A DNA stretch of 64,000 nucleotides from Streptomyces sp. P3 (GTDB lineage Bacteria; Actinomycetota; Actinomycetes; Streptomycetales; Streptomycetaceae), in NCBI RefSeq assembly GCF_003032475.1, contig NZ_CP028369.1:7068001-7132000 (forward strand). Reading direction: 5' to 3'. Below the pieces are notes generated by a model. It made no database searches. It worked only from the letters and a program-made list of their open reading frames with translations, and was not told the origin of the DNA. Shown here piece by piece: positions 9,722-19,210 of this stretch. Position 1 is the first letter of the stretch. Every line of letters begins with the position of its first letter. A program made the position numbers and the translations under genes.

Positions 9722-11182
9722 CTGCTGTTTCAGGCGGGCATGTTCGGTGAGGGTTTCGATTCGTTTCACGGTCTTTCCAGGCTCGTGACGCGGGGCTGAC
9801 CTGCGGTTCTTCGAGCCGAGTGGGCGTCCCGGCCCTGGCTTGGAGGGTCTGGGCACGTCCGCGGGACGGGCGATCTTCACGCGGAGGTGGCGGAACCCCC
9901 GACGGACCCGGGCAGGGGTGAGCCGGCGAGGCTGCGCCGGCCGCTCCCAGGGCCGACGGAGATCCTCGGCGAGGGGCCGGGCAAGGCGGAGTTGGGCGTG
10001 GGCGGCGATGATCAGCCACGTCCACAGGTCGGCCGTGTGCGGATCGCGGACCTTGGGGACGGTCCAGCCCAGGGTCTGCTTGAACAGCCGGAAGGTATGT
10101 TCAAGATCGAATCTGCGGAGGAACGCCTGCCAGCGCAGGTTGACGTCCTGGCCGGTCATGCCGGTGCGCGAGGACCACAGCCAGACCGGCTTCGGGTCGC
10201 GGTCACCGGGCAGGTGCTCGACCCTCAGCCGGATCAACGTGCCATGGATCAAAGGGAGTTCGCCGCAGTGATCCAGCCAGGGGCCGCGGGCCTGCAGGCG
10301 GGGGTGCATCCGGTCCCAGGCGAGAACCTCGGCCGTGCCGTAGCGGGTGCTGTCGCAGGTCGTGGCCTGGTCGGGGGTGTGCCAGGACTCCGGCTTGGAG
10401 AAGGTGAGGACACCGCCGTGCTTGCGGGGCTGCCCGCCACGCGGGGTGGAGTGACGTGGTCCGGCGTCCCGGAGCATGACCCGGTCCGAGCGCAGCCGGC
10501 CGACCAGCTCGACGGGCAGGTCGGCCAGGACGTAGGCGAGGCGGGTGACGTCGTAGCCGGTGTCCATGACGACGAGGATGTCCGCGTCGCCCGGCCGCCA
10601 CTGCCCGGCGTGCACCAGCCGGGTGATCACCTCCCGCAGCTGGGTGGCGGTCACCGCGGTGGCGTCGTCGGCCGGCCCCAGCCGGATCGCGTCCAGCACG
10701 GCCGTCCAGGACGTGCGTCCCGTCTCCAGCGCGGCGACGAAGGAGTAGGGCCAGCCGGGGATAAACTGATCCGCGCTGCGGCCCCGCCCGTAGACGTGGC
10801 AGAACAGCAACTCCGGGCTGGTGGGGGCGTCGGGACGCAGCCAGTTGCTGACATCCACCGCGAGCACGATCCGCCCGTCGGCGGCACGCGGCAGCGGAGT
10901 GGAGGCCAGCAGCCTGCGCAGGCGGCGCGGCTCCAGCCAGCCGTGGTTGAGTGCGTCGTACATCGCCCCGTGCCCGCGCCGGTGCTCTGCCGTGAGCGTC
11001 AACTCGACCAGCGACGTCACGGGGCCGTCCGAGCACAGCACCGCGTCGGTGAGCTCGAAGAGCGCATCCGCCCGGGTGTAGAGGCAGTCGTAGAACTGGA
11101 CACGAAAGTGGGACAGGACACCCAACGCGGCGTCAGCGGACTGTTCAGCGGCGAGACTCTTCACCAGCGGCCGTTCCTTCAT
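9713..11182 (-). CDS. DDE transposase (IS4-like superfamily)
   Basis: The 489-residue transposase has the spaced acidic residues of an RNase H-like catalytic core: AVDVSNW (about residue 108), VVMDTGYD (about 208) and FDLEHTFRLFKQTLGW (about 365), the last being the E of the DDE triad in a Y/F-R-x-K-type context. Sequence such as YDALNHGRL/W, PGWPYS and WTAVLDAIRLGPADDAT is characteristic of a common actinobacterial transposase group (the NF041680-type family as I recall it). The gene is unbroken and lies between matching inverted repeats, so the element may still be mobile. Confidence 0.85.
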   Translation of the reverse strand: MKERPLVKSLAAEQSADAALGVLSHFRVQFYDCLYTRADALFELTDAVLCSDGPVTSLVELTLTAEHRRGHGAMYDALNHGWLEPRRLRRLLASTPLPRAADGRIVLAVDVSNWLRPDAPTSPELLFCHVYGRGRSADQFIPGWPYSFVAALETGRTSWTAVLDAIRLGPADDATAVTATQLREVITRLVHAGQWRPGDADILVVMDTGYDVTRLAYVLADLPVELVGRLRSDRVMLRDAGPRHSTPRGGQPRKHGGVLTFSKPESWHTPDQATTCDSTRYGTAEVLAWDRMHPRLQARGPWLDHCGELPLIHGTLIRLRVEHLPGDRDPKPVWLWSSRTGMTGQDVNLRWQAFLRRFDLEHTFRLFKQTLGWTVPKVRDPHTADLWTWLIIAAHAQLRLARPLAEDLRRPWERPAQPRRLTPARVRRGFRHLRVKIARPADVPRPSKPGPGRPLGSKNRRSAPRHEPGKTVKRIETLTEHARLKQQRG

Positions 11183-11269
11183 GCGACGTTGCTCGACACC
11201 TCGAAGCGTGAAGAACGGCCGCCCTGCTGTCCCGGGAACGGACCAAGATCAGCGGGTCAGGTGAACGGC

Positions 11270-11290
11270 CGAGGTTAAACACCAAGCTGA
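11270..11290 (-). repeat. right terminal inverted repeat of the IS
   Basis: Its reverse complement contains AGCTTGGTGTTTAACCTCG, 17 of 21 positions identical to the left end at 9701-9721. Confidence 0.7.
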
Positions 11291-11752
11291 GATGCGGGTC
11301 ATGAGTCTTCTGGTGAGTTGGCCATCGGGGTTCTGATCACCAGGGAGGGAGCCCCAGCTGCCGCAGCCGGTGAGCACCGCCTCCTTGCGTGAAGTATCCC
11401 TGCCGATACCGGTCAGGAATGGACGAGAGCCAACGCGTTGTCAGCGCACTCAGTCAGGTTGAGCATCCGTTCGGCCGAAGTCATCCGGCAGTGATCGAGT
11501 CACGCCGCTGTACCAGCATTGATGGGACGGTTGCCCAGTGCCGTCCCGGACGGGGGTCTGACTCGTGAGATCTATGACCGAAGTGTCCAGTCACGGACCT
11601 GTCGACTGCCGTTACGGGATGCTGCCTGCCACCGAGCCACAGGGCGTGTCCCTATAGGGGCCTTGCCGAGTTCAGGCGCCATCACGGTTCAGACCGCCCA
11701 TGCAGGCCGGTGCCATCCACCCAGCACGTCACCACGCGGGAGGCGAACCACC
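11291..11752 (+). other. non-coding stretch upstream of IS110 recombinase
   Basis: No convincing gene. The ten-base word CTATAGGGGC at 11652-11661 recurs at 12846-12855, at the stop codon of the following recombinase, and may mark the IS110 element's left boundary. If so, the 90 bases between 11662 and the start codon form the element's left non-coding end, the place where IS110-group elements encode their guide (bridge) RNA. That length is short for a full bridge RNA. Confidence 0.35.
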
Positions 11753-12851
11753 ATGACGATCAGACAGCGCAGCACCTCCTCGAGCACGGACCCTCCCGTG
11801 CGGAGAGAGGTCGTCCTGGGCGTGGACACGCACGGCGAGGTGCATGTCGCCGCCATGATCTCCCCGTTGGGGAAGGTCCTGGGTACCGAGTCGTTTCCGG
11901 CCACGGCGGCCGGCTATCGGCAGCTTCTTGTGTGGGCCCGCAGAGCGGGGACGGTGCGCCGGGCCGGTGTGGAGGGCACCGGCACCTTCGGCGCGGGCCT
12001 GTCCCGCTACCTGCTGGCGCAGCAGGTCGAGGTATACGAGGTGAACAGGCCGGATCGCTCGGCCCGCCGGCTGCTGGGGAAGCCAGACCCGCTCGACGCG
12101 CAAGCCGCCGCGCGGGCCGTGCTCAGCGGTCGCGCCCGAGCCCGGGCCAAGTCTGGCGACGGTCCGGTGCACAGCGCCCGGATCTTCAAGCTCGCCAAGG
12201 ACTCCGCGGTCAAGGCCCGTACGCAGGCGATCAACCAACTCAAAGCCGTCCTGGTCATCGCCGACCCCGCCCTGCGGGAACGGTTGTCGAGCCTGGGCAA
12301 CGCCGAGCTGTTCCGCACCTGCGCGACCCTCAGCCCACCCGATGGCGGGGGAGACGAGGACGCGGCGGACCAGGCCACCCACCTGACGTTGCGCATGCTC
12401 GCCGAGCGCATCGAACAGCTCACCGGGCAGATCAATGAGCTGAACCAGCGACTGACCCGGCTCGTCGAACGTCACGCCCCACAGCTGCTCGTACCGGTGG
12501 GCATCGGTCCGGACAGCGCCGTCACTCTCCTGATCACCATGGGGGACAATCCCGAACGGCTGAACACCGAGGCGTCCTTTGCTGCCCTTTGCGGAGTCAG
12601 CCCCATCGAGTACTCCTCGGGCCGGCGGAGCACGCGCCGGCTCAACTACGGCGGCGACCGACAGGCCAACGCGGCCCTGCACCGCATCGTGTTCACCCGC
12701 CTGCGCCACGACCCGCGCACCCAGGCGTACTTCGAACGCCGCACCCAGGAGGGCAAGAACCCGACGCGAGATCGTCCGATGCCTCAAGCGATACGCAGCC
12801 CGCGAGGTCTTCAACCTGGTCAGACAGGTTTCCCGCACCCCCACGCTATAG
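11753..12851 (+). pseudogene. IS110-family recombinase, one frameshift
   Basis: The reading frame from ATG 11753 encodes a DEDD-type IS110 transposase: VVLGVDTHGEVHVAA with the first catalytic Asp, VEGTGTFGAGL, NRPDRSARRLLGKPDPLDA with further acidic residues, and the C-terminal domain AALCGVSPIEYSSGRR with the SG pair that supplies the serine nucleophile in this family. Near 12765 the frame slips by one base: the N-terminal frame reads EGKNPTRD, whereas the expected ending REIVRCLKRYAAREV follows in another frame to the stop at 12851. Without correction the protein would acquire a foreign tail, so I call it a pseudogene. It could also be a sequencing error. Confidence 0.8.
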
Positions 12852-12879
12852 GGGCGTCCGTGACACGACGAAGCCCCGC

Positions 12880-13524
12880 CGTCGCCGAAGATCTGGATCA
12901 GGCTGGTGAGGCAGGGCTGGCGGGTCTCGGTGAACACCATCGCGAAGATCATGGCCGAGCTGGGCCTGGTCGCGCAGAAGGTGCGCAGACGGCGGGGGCT
13001 GACCCGCCCGGGGAAGCGGCCGGCCGCCCCGGACCTCGTGCGCCGGCACTGCCGAGGCACCCGACCTGCTCTGGTGCGGGGACATGATGGAGATCGAGAC
13101 CGGCGAGGCAAGCTGTACTTGGCCACGGTCATCGACCTCATCTCCCGGCGTCTTCTGGGCTACGCGACGGGGGCACGCCACGATGCCGAACTGGTCGGCC
13201 TCGACGACCCGTGGCGGAGACGTGCGCGGGCGTCATCTCTCACACGGACCCCGGGAGCGAGTACGCCTCACGGAGGTTCCGCCGGGCCTGCCGCCGGCTG
13301 GGCGTTTTCCAGTCCATGGGCCGGGTCGGATCTTGTTTCGACAATGCCGTCAGCGAGGCGTTCAACAGCGTGCTGAAGGTCGAGTACGTCCACCGGCACA
13401 CCTTCGCCACCGCGCCGCGCCCCGGATCAAGATCGCGACCTGGATCACCGACTTCCACAACACCCGTCGGCTACACAGCGTGTGCCATTGGAATTGCCCG
13501 ATCGACTACGAACACGACTACTAG
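12880..13524 (+). pseudogene. IS3-family transposase OrfB, multiple frameshifts
   Basis: Pieces in three frames reconstruct an IS3 integrase: RQGWRVSVNTIAKIMAELGL, VRRRRGLTRPGKRPAAPD, GKLYLATVIDLISRRLLGYA with the second catalytic Asp, SEYASRRFRRACRRLG, MGRVGSCFDNAVSEAFNSVL with the terminal DDE region, and ATWITDF.NTRRLHSVC. The N-terminal part is missing. The frame ends EHDY-TAG at 13522-13524, inside the target duplication of the IS701-type element. The original C-terminal codons resume at 14955. Confidence 0.8.
13521..13524. repeat. CTAG target-site duplication, left copy
   Basis: CTAG immediately outside the left inverted repeat. An identical copy lies at 14951-14954 outside the right end. 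Confidence 0.8.
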
Positions 13525-14950
13525 TAGGACTCCGTTAGGTTGCTCTGGCTGTTGGGCTCGGGCTTGTGGCGGATGTTCTGGGCAGGGGGCGGTGGCAGGT
13601 GGTGCAGGTGCCGGTCCAGCAGTTCAGCAGGTCCTGGATGGCGTTGAGGATCTGGTAGAGGGTGAGCCCGCTGTATCGGCTTTTGGGGCCAGGCGCTGTT
13701 CGGTGAGGAAAGCGTGGGCGGCGGTGACCAGGGTGACGTGGTGCTGCCATCCCGCCCAGGAACGGCCCTCGAAGTGGTCCAGGCCCAGGCCGTGTTTGAG
13801 TTCCCGGTAGTCGTGCTCGATCCGCCAGCGGATCTTGGCCAGACGGACCAGCTCGGCGAGCGGGGTGTCGGCGGGCAGGCTGGACAGCCAGTAGTCGGTG
13901 GGTGCTTCGGCCTCCTCGGGCCATTCGGCCAGCAGCGTGACCTCGGGCAGGACGCCGTCCCAGCAGCCGTCGCGCGAGGCGGCGGCCTGGGCCAGGCGGC
14001 GGGACCGGACGCCGGCCGGCCGCACCCGCAGCGCCAGAAAACGCGAGCGCATCGGTCCGCGAGATCCTTCCCGCCAGGTGATCTCGGTGAACGCCTGCCG
14101 ACCGTGACCGGCGACCAATACGGCCGCCGCGGACGGCTTGTCCCGGTAGCGGGGCTGCGGCCTGCGGCCGTTCCCGGACCACGCCGGGACGGTGGGCTGC
14201 ACGTCGTGCGGGTGGACGCTCACGTCCGAACGGACGGCCACGACATAGCCGATGCCCCTGCTGGCCAGGCCCTCGCGGAAGTCGGCGTTCTGCCCGTAGC
14301 CGGCGTCGGCCACTACCAACGGCGGCACCAGCCCCCACCCGGCCAGCTCGTCGAGGGTGTCCAGGGCCAGACGCCACTTCTCCCGGTGCCCGACCTCATC
14401 GGGCACCTGGCAGCGACGCCGGCGTTCGGTGTCGCTGTCCCACTCCTTGGGCAGGAACAGCCGCCACTGAAGCGGGACGGAGGCAGAATCCGTGACCGCG
14501 TGCACGCTGACCGCCACCTGACAGTGGGCCTGCTTGCCCAAGGCCCCGCAGTACTGGTGCGCGACGGCGACCGACATCTTCCCGTCCTTGGGGAACGACA
14601 CGTCGTCGATGGCCCAGGCATCCGGGCCGATCCGCGGCACCGTCCGCTGGGCGATCCGCCGCCGCACCGGCACCGGATCCCACGTCGACTGGTTCACGAA
14701 CTGCTGCAGGTTCTGCTCGTTGCCGTCCGGCAGCCGCGAGGCCATGGCCTGGATGGACTTGCGCCGCCCGTCCACCATCAGCCCCCGCAGATAGCAGTCG
14801 CTCTTGGCCCGCTGATCCTTACGCGGCACCGAGGCGAACACATCAGCCACGAATAACGCCAACGTCGCCCGAGCACGGTTCACTTCATGTGCGTCCACAC
14901 ATCCACCATGCCGCTGAACACCACCGACAGAAAGACCTAACGGAGTCCTA
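13525..14950 (-). mobile_element. IS701-type insertion sequence
   Basis: The element is flanked by a four-base duplication CTAG (13521-13524 and 14951-14954) and has perfect inverted ends TAGGACTCCGTTAGGT (13525-13540, and 14935-14950 in inverse). A four-base YTAR duplication is the known target behaviour of the IS701 family. It is inserted in the 3' end of an IS3 transposase relic. Confidence 0.85.
13624..14898 (-). CDS. IS701-family transposase, altered C-terminus
   Basis: This 424-residue DDE transposase has WAIDDVSFPK (about residue 95), VVADAGYGQN (about 198) and the E of RWRIEHDYRELKHGLGLDHF (about 360), all typical of IS701. The last 20 residues are out of frame: the expected ending (YSGLTLYQILNAIQDLL then CWTGTCTTCHRPLP) continues in another frame to a stop at 13535. 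A one-base slip near 13685 therefore replaces the natural C-terminus. The catalytic core is complete. Confidence 0.85.
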   Translation of the reverse strand: MDAHEVNRARATLALFVADVFASVPRKDQRAKSDCYLRGLMVDGRRKSIQAMASRLPDGNEQNLQQFVNQSTWDPVPVRRRIAQRTVPRIGPDAWAIDDVSFPKDGKMSVAVAHQYCGALGKQAHCQVAVSVHAVTDSASVPLQWRLFLPKEWDSDTERRRRCQVPDEVGHREKWRLALDTLDELAGWGLVPPLVVADAGYGQNADFREGLASRGIGYVVAVRSDVSVHPHDVQPTVPAWSGNGRRPQPRYRDKPSAAAVLVAGHGRQAFTEITWREGSRGPMRSRFLALRVRPAGVRSRRLAQAAASRDGCWDGVLPEVTLLAEWPEEAEAPTDYWLSSLPADTPLAELVRLAKIRWRIEHDYRELKHGLGLDHFEGRSWAGWQHHVTLVTAAHAFLTEQRLAPKADTAGSPSTRSSTPSRTC

Positions 14951-14984
14951 CTAGGCCCGTTTCACCGAGGAACTGGCTGCATAG
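14951..14984 (+). pseudogene. severed 3' end of the IS3 transposase
   Basis: Joining the sequence across the IS701-type element (removing one CTAG) gives EHDY, TAG, then ARFTEELAA and a second TAG at 14982-14984. An acidic ending of this type is usual for the IS3 OrfB seen upstream. This shows where the older element continued before it was split. The first TAG would already have ended the protein. Confidence 0.6.
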
Positions 14985-15197
14985 GAAGGTCTCCACAATT
15001 CGAGGGGATTGACCCGCCGCGAGGAGACGCCGAACGGTACCCGTTGGTCGAGGCCCCCAGTGCGCTGGACGATGCACACCAGCCCATACGGGGGCATCAC
15101 CGAGAGGTCCATGCACCAGCAAGACCTCCGACCTATCAAGCCAAGTAGTCGCATCTAGCGCTCTAAGGTCCTCAGGGTTACGGTTCTCTCGCGTAAT

Positions 15198-15212
15198 CAA
15201 TCCGATGTATCG
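15198..15212 (+). promoter_or_regulatory. putative operator of fucose-gene regulon (site 1)
   Basis: CAATCCGATGTATCG ends 12 bases before the start codon of the GH29 gene. It shares ATCCGATGTATCG with the site at 29576. The extended consensus formed by the sites is palindromic (GATACATC-C-GATGTATC). A repressor bound here would cover the ribosome-binding or transcription-start region. Confidence 0.5.
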
Positions 15213-15224
15213 GGAGCCCAGAGC

Positions 15225-16550
15225 ATGAACGATTTCCCTCAGAGCGGTCGGCCCGTTCCCGCGTGGTTCACCGATGCCAAGTTCGGTATCTTCGTCCACT
15301 GGGGCGCGTACTCGGTGCCGGCCTGGGCCGAGCCCACCGGGGAACTCGGCGTCGTCGACCCCGACGTGTGGTTCAAGCACAACCCGTACGCAGAGTGGTA
15401 CTGGAACACCATCCGGATCGAGGGCAGCCCCGCCCAGGAACACCATCGCACCACGCACGGCGGACGCCCCTACGACGAGTTCCTCGACGAGTGGAAGGCC
15501 GAGCTCTTCGACCCCGCGGACTGGGTGGAGCTGTTCGCCCGGGCGGGTGCGCGCTACGTCGTCCCGACGACCAAACACCACGACGGCATAGCCCTGTGGG
15601 ACGCCCCGGGCACCGGAATTCGTAACACTGTCCACCGTGGTCCACGCCGCGACCTGATCGCTGACCTCGCCGCCGCTGTCCGAGCCCGCGACCTGCGGTT
15701 CGGCGTGTACTACTCCGGCGGCATCGACTGGTACGCCGGACGCAGGGACCCCGTACTCCACGAGGACCGGATGGACGAGGGGCGGCCACACGAGGCCGCA
15801 TACGCCGCCTACGCGCACCGGCAGGTCATCGACCTCATAGACCGGCATTGCCCCGAGGTGCTGTGGAACGACATGGGCTGGCCCCGCGCGGGCCAGGCGG
15901 ACCTGCCGGAGCTCTTCTCCCACTACTACGCCACCGTGCCGGAAGGCGTGGTGAACGACCGTTGGGACAACGCCCACGCCGACTACCTCACCTCCGAGTA
16001 CGAGGCCGACCGGGCCAACGAGTGGGGAGCCTGCTGGGAGAACACCCGGGGTATCGGATTCTCCTTCGGCTACAACCAGGCCGAAGGACCCGAGCACCTG
16101 CTGGATCCAGCGGCCGCCGTCCGACTGCTGGTCGACGTCGTCTCACGCGGCGGGAACCTGCTGCTCAACGTCGGTCCGAAGGCCGACGGCACCCTCCCAC
16201 AGGAGCAGCGCGCCGTACTGGAGGGCATGGCGTCCTGGATGGCCTGCCACTCCGAGGCCGTGCACGCGACCAGGCCACTGGAATCTGGCTCCGCCGATCC
16301 GCATGACGGCGTCCCCTGGGTACGCTGGACCCGCGACGAGCGACACATTTACGCCTTCGTGGCCGACGTTCCCGACGAGGCCGGCGGACGTGTCGTGCTG
16401 AAGACACGCCCTGGACTGCTGGATCCGGACACGGCAGAACGCCTGGACGGCGACACCGTCAAAGCCGAAGCCGGTCCGGAGGGCATCCACATCACGTCCG
16501 CCGGCCTCGACACGGCGCTGCCCACCGCGATCCGCTTCGCCACACGGTGA
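15225..16550 (+). CDS. GH29 alpha-L-fucosidase, cytoplasmic
   Basis: The 441-residue enzyme hydrolyses terminal alpha-L-fucosyl residues. It opens with the GH29 signature WFTDAKFGIFVHWGAYSVPA and continues with VVPTTKHHDGIALW, FGVYYSGGIDWY and VLWNDMGWP, whose Asp is at the position of the GH29 nucleophile. A small C-terminal beta-sandwich follows from about residue 340. There is no signal peptide, so it should act on imported oligosaccharides. It is a single-gene unit behind an IS cluster, with a candidate operator in its leader shared with the fucose catabolic operon at 30 kb. Confidence 0.92.
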   Translation: MNDFPQSGRPVPAWFTDAKFGIFVHWGAYSVPAWAEPTGELGVVDPDVWFKHNPYAEWYWNTIRIEGSPAQEHHRTTHGGRPYDEFLDEWKAELFDPADWVELFARAGARYVVPTTKHHDGIALWDAPGTGIRNTVHRGPRRDLIADLAAAVRARDLRFGVYYSGGIDWYAGRRDPVLHEDRMDEGRPHEAAYAAYAHRQVIDLIDRHCPEVLWNDMGWPRAGQADLPELFSHYYATVPEGVVNDRWDNAHADYLTSEYEADRANEWGACWENTRGIGFSFGYNQAEGPEHLLDPAAAVRLLVDVVSRGGNLLLNVGPKADGTLPQEQRAVLEGMASWMACHSEAVHATRPLESGSADPHDGVPWVRWTRDERHIYAFVADVPDEAGGRVVLKTRPGLLDPDTAERLDGDTVKAEAGPEGIHITSAGLDTALPTAIRFATR

Positions 16551-17561
16551 CCGACTGCTGACCCGCTCAACGGGCGGGTTCAGGGGGGATCGTCCGGCTC
16601 CCCGCGTGAAGCGGCGTCATGGCCGGTGTCAGCCACCGCCGACGTCCGCTTCGGCCAGGGCGACGCCGAGGGCGGCAAGGACAATCCCGCACGGGGTCTT
16701 ACGTCAAAGGACGGCGGCCGCCCCTCAACGCTCCCAACCCCCTCGCTTGTTTGCGCCTCTCCCCGTCATATTCGATCTAGCCCGCCAGCGGTCTGCTGAT
16801 CTAGAAGATGACCCCGAGGGCCCGGGAGCACCCTCGGGGGCGTGTGGCACGCCCTCGACGTGGCTGAGGGCGGCCCGCACACCGCCATCAACGCGACGAG
16901 CGGCGAATCCGCCTTGGTCGTAACAGCTCAGGGCCCTGTTCGCCTGGCGATGGCAGCGCCGAAGTACAGCTGCCGCCTGGTCCGTGCAGCCAGCGATACA
17001 GGCCCCTGTCACCACCCCTTACGGCGCGGCGAAGGCCGCAGCGGGAACAGGGGTGTGCCTCGTGCACCCGGATCCCGCCGTCGCCCAGACCTCGCTGGTC
17101 ATCGGCGACCGGCAGTCTGTGCACGTAGGCGTAGCAAGTTGCTGCCTGGCCGTGTCCGGTCCTGCGCTGGTCGTGTTGACCGGGTGTACGAAGTCTTCCC
17201 GGTCTCCGCAGCTGCGGACGGTGCGCGTCTGGGCGCTCTGCCTGTCGCTGCCGAGTTTCTGCGCCGGGTTTGTCGCGGGCCCGTCACGCCGATGCGTGCG
17301 GCGTCCTGCGCCGCGTCCGCGACGACCAGAGCCGTCCTTGTGACGTGACCTTGGGCTCGCGACTGGAGGACGGCACATCGAGACAGCCCATGCTCGGCAG
17401 GATCACTGCGTTGAGCGGGAGACCCAGAGCAAGAGCCGCAACCGGCAGGCGCAACTTCCTTGCTGAATCGCGCTCCACACGGGGTGACTCTTTGCCGATC
17501 GGAGGGCGGATAGCACTAGAAAGGCAAACAATGCGCGCGACATGCGGTCTATTTTCGCTTC
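16551..17561 (+). other. 1-kb gap with a strong hairpin, no gene recognised
   Basis: Between the fucosidase and the aminotransferase I see only short overlapping frames with no family resemblance. The hairpin at 16812-16839 is listed separately. The rest may be decayed sequence. Confidence 0.5.
16812..16839. terminator. hairpin, perfect 9-bp stem
   Basis: CCCCGAGGG, a ten-base loop, and CCCTCGGGG form a perfect stem about 260 bases after the fucosidase stop. There is no U-run, which is common for terminators in high-GC actinobacteria. Confidence 0.55.
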
Positions 17562-18743
17562 ATGGATGACTCATTGAAGGACCTCACTGGAACTCGCGGC
17601 GTGAACCCACTGCGGCAGCTGTCTCTGGAGCAGCTGCGGCAGCGCACGAGTATGAAGTGGACGACCTACCAGGACGACGTATTGCCACTGTGGGTGGCGG
17701 AGATGGACGTGCCGGTCGCCGAGCCCGTAGCGCGAGCCATTCACAGTGCGGTGGAGCGCGGAGATATCGGGTATCCGGCCGGAACCGCCTACGGCGAGGC
17801 ATTCGCGGACTTCGCCGCGCGACGTTGGGACTGGGACGACCTGGCTGTTGAGCGGACGGCGATCGTCCCCGACGTGATGCTGGGCATCGTCGAGATGCTC
17901 AAGCTGGTCTCCTATCACGGGGACCCCGTGGTGGTCAACTGTCCTGTGTATCCGCCCTTCTATCAGTTCATCCGCAACGACGGCCGGCCGGTTGTCGAGG
18001 CGCCGCTGACCGAGGAAGGGCGGATCGACCTGACCACCCTGGAGGTCGCATTCCAGGAAGCCACCGGTCGCGGCGGGCGGCCGGTGTATCTGCTGTGCAG
18101 TCCGCACAATCCGACCGGCACCGTACACACCGCCACTGAACTGACCGATGTTGCCGAGCTTGCGCGCAGGTACGCCGTGCGTGTCGTGGCGGACGAGATC
18201 CACGCTCCCATCGTGGCTGCCGGAACCTCCTTCGTTCCTTACCTGAGCGTGCCGGGCGCGGAGAACAGCCTGTCGGTGATGTCCGCGTCCAAGGCATGGA
18301 ACCTGGCAGGTCTCAAAGCCGCCCTCGCCATCGCCGGCCCCGAGGCCGCCGACGACCTGGCCCGCCTCCCCGAGGAAGTCGGTCACGGCCCCAGCCACCT
18401 CGGCGTCATCGCCCACACCGCGGCACTACGGGAGGGCGGTGCCTGGCTCGACAGCCTGCTGGCCGGACTGGACGAAAACCGTCATCTGCTCGGCGATCTA
18501 CTGTCCACCCACCTGCCCGCCGTGCGCTGCCGCCCGGGCCAGGCCACCTACCTGGCCTGGCTGGACTGCCGGAAACTGGCCCTTGGCAACGACCCGGCGG
18601 CCGTCTTCCTGGAACGAGGCCGGATAGCCCTCAACTCCGGGATGGCCTTCGGGCCGGGCGGAGCGGGCTTTGTCCGTATGAACCTGGCCACCTCCCCGGA
18701 AATCCTCGCCGAAGGGGTCCGCAGGATGGCCTCCGTGCTGTGA
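17562..18743 (+). CDS. MalY/PatB-type PLP C-S lyase (aminotransferase fold I)
   Basis: The 393-residue fold-type I PLP enzyme resembles MalY/PatB cystathionine beta-lyases, which cleave cysteine conjugates to pyruvate, ammonia and a thiol. Diagnostic elements are [15 protein letters not shown] near the N-terminus, [42 protein letters not shown] with the PLP-contacting Asp, and [12 protein letters not shown] with the Schiff-base Lys. The ATG at 17562 has a poor ribosome-binding site; a GTG at 17601 is an alternative. It is unlinked to an operon here, although an OsmC protein lies nearby. Confidence 0.88.
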   Translation: MDDSLKDLTGTRGVNPLRQLSLEQLRQRTSMKWTTYQDDVLPLWVAEMDVPVAEPVARAIHSAVERGDIGYPAGTAYGEAFADFAARRWDWDDLAVERTAIVPDVMLGIVEMLKLVSYHGDPVVVNCPVYPPFYQFIRNDGRPVVEAPLTEEGRIDLTTLEVAFQEATGRGGRPVYLLCSPHNPTGTVHTATELTDVAELARRYAVRVVADEIHAPIVAAGTSFVPYLSVPGAENSLSVMSASKAWNLAGLKAALAIAGPEAADDLARLPEEVGHGPSHLGVIAHTAALREGGAWLDSLLAGLDENRHLLGDLLSTHLPAVRCRPGQATYLAWLDCRKLALGNDPAAVFLERGRIALNSGMAFGPGGAGFVRMNLATSPEILAEGVRRMASVL

Positions 18744-19210
18744 GCTCGTCGACTCGAAAGGGACGTGATGGGTGGCCTCTGCGGTCCGCTCAGCAGGACT
18801 GCGTAGGTAACCGCCCGTCCTGTGCGCCGCCGCAGAGCCGTGCCGCGTCTCAGAGGCCGGCCCATGCCATCCGTCTTTCGGCCACTCTTGGTCTCATTGA
18901 CGAGCTCCCGATACCCTACAGGGGTCCCATCCAGGCGGGGCGAGAAGCGGGCCTGGGCACTCGGTTCCGCGCGTCTCCCAGCCCATTGGCATCTCAGCGA
19001 TGAAGCCCATGCGCCATTGAGGGAAACAGACGCGCCTGAGCCCGGATTCCGCCGTGCGAGGTCTCCAGGCTCCTCCTGCGGATGCCCACCCTGAAAGACG
19101 CCGGCGCACGTGGCTGACCCGCCGTCCGATGCCGCTTTCGGGCGGATGCGGGCAGCGGGTCGTGCGCCGCGACTGTCCTTTACAGTTCGGGCGTCCGGGC
19201 TGTCGCGTCC
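18744..19210. other. gap, nothing recognised
   Basis: 467 bases between convergent genes. I see no family-like reading frame and no clear terminator. Confidence 0.5.

Larger units (their letters stand above)
9701..11290 (-). mobile_element. complete insertion sequence, about 1.59 kb
   Basis: The element is bounded by imperfect terminal inverted repeats of 21 bases at 9701-9721 (core AGCTTGATCATTAACCTCG) and 11270-11290, whose reverse complement has AGCTTGGTGTTTAACCTCG. By my alignment 17 of 21 positions match. One transposase gene fills the interior. I see no convincing target-site duplication in the flanks. Confidence 0.75.

Noticed and set aside
16842..17348. 168-codon frame between the fucosidase and the C-S lyase
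   Set aside because: Random-looking composition, no start signal and competing open frames on the other strand.
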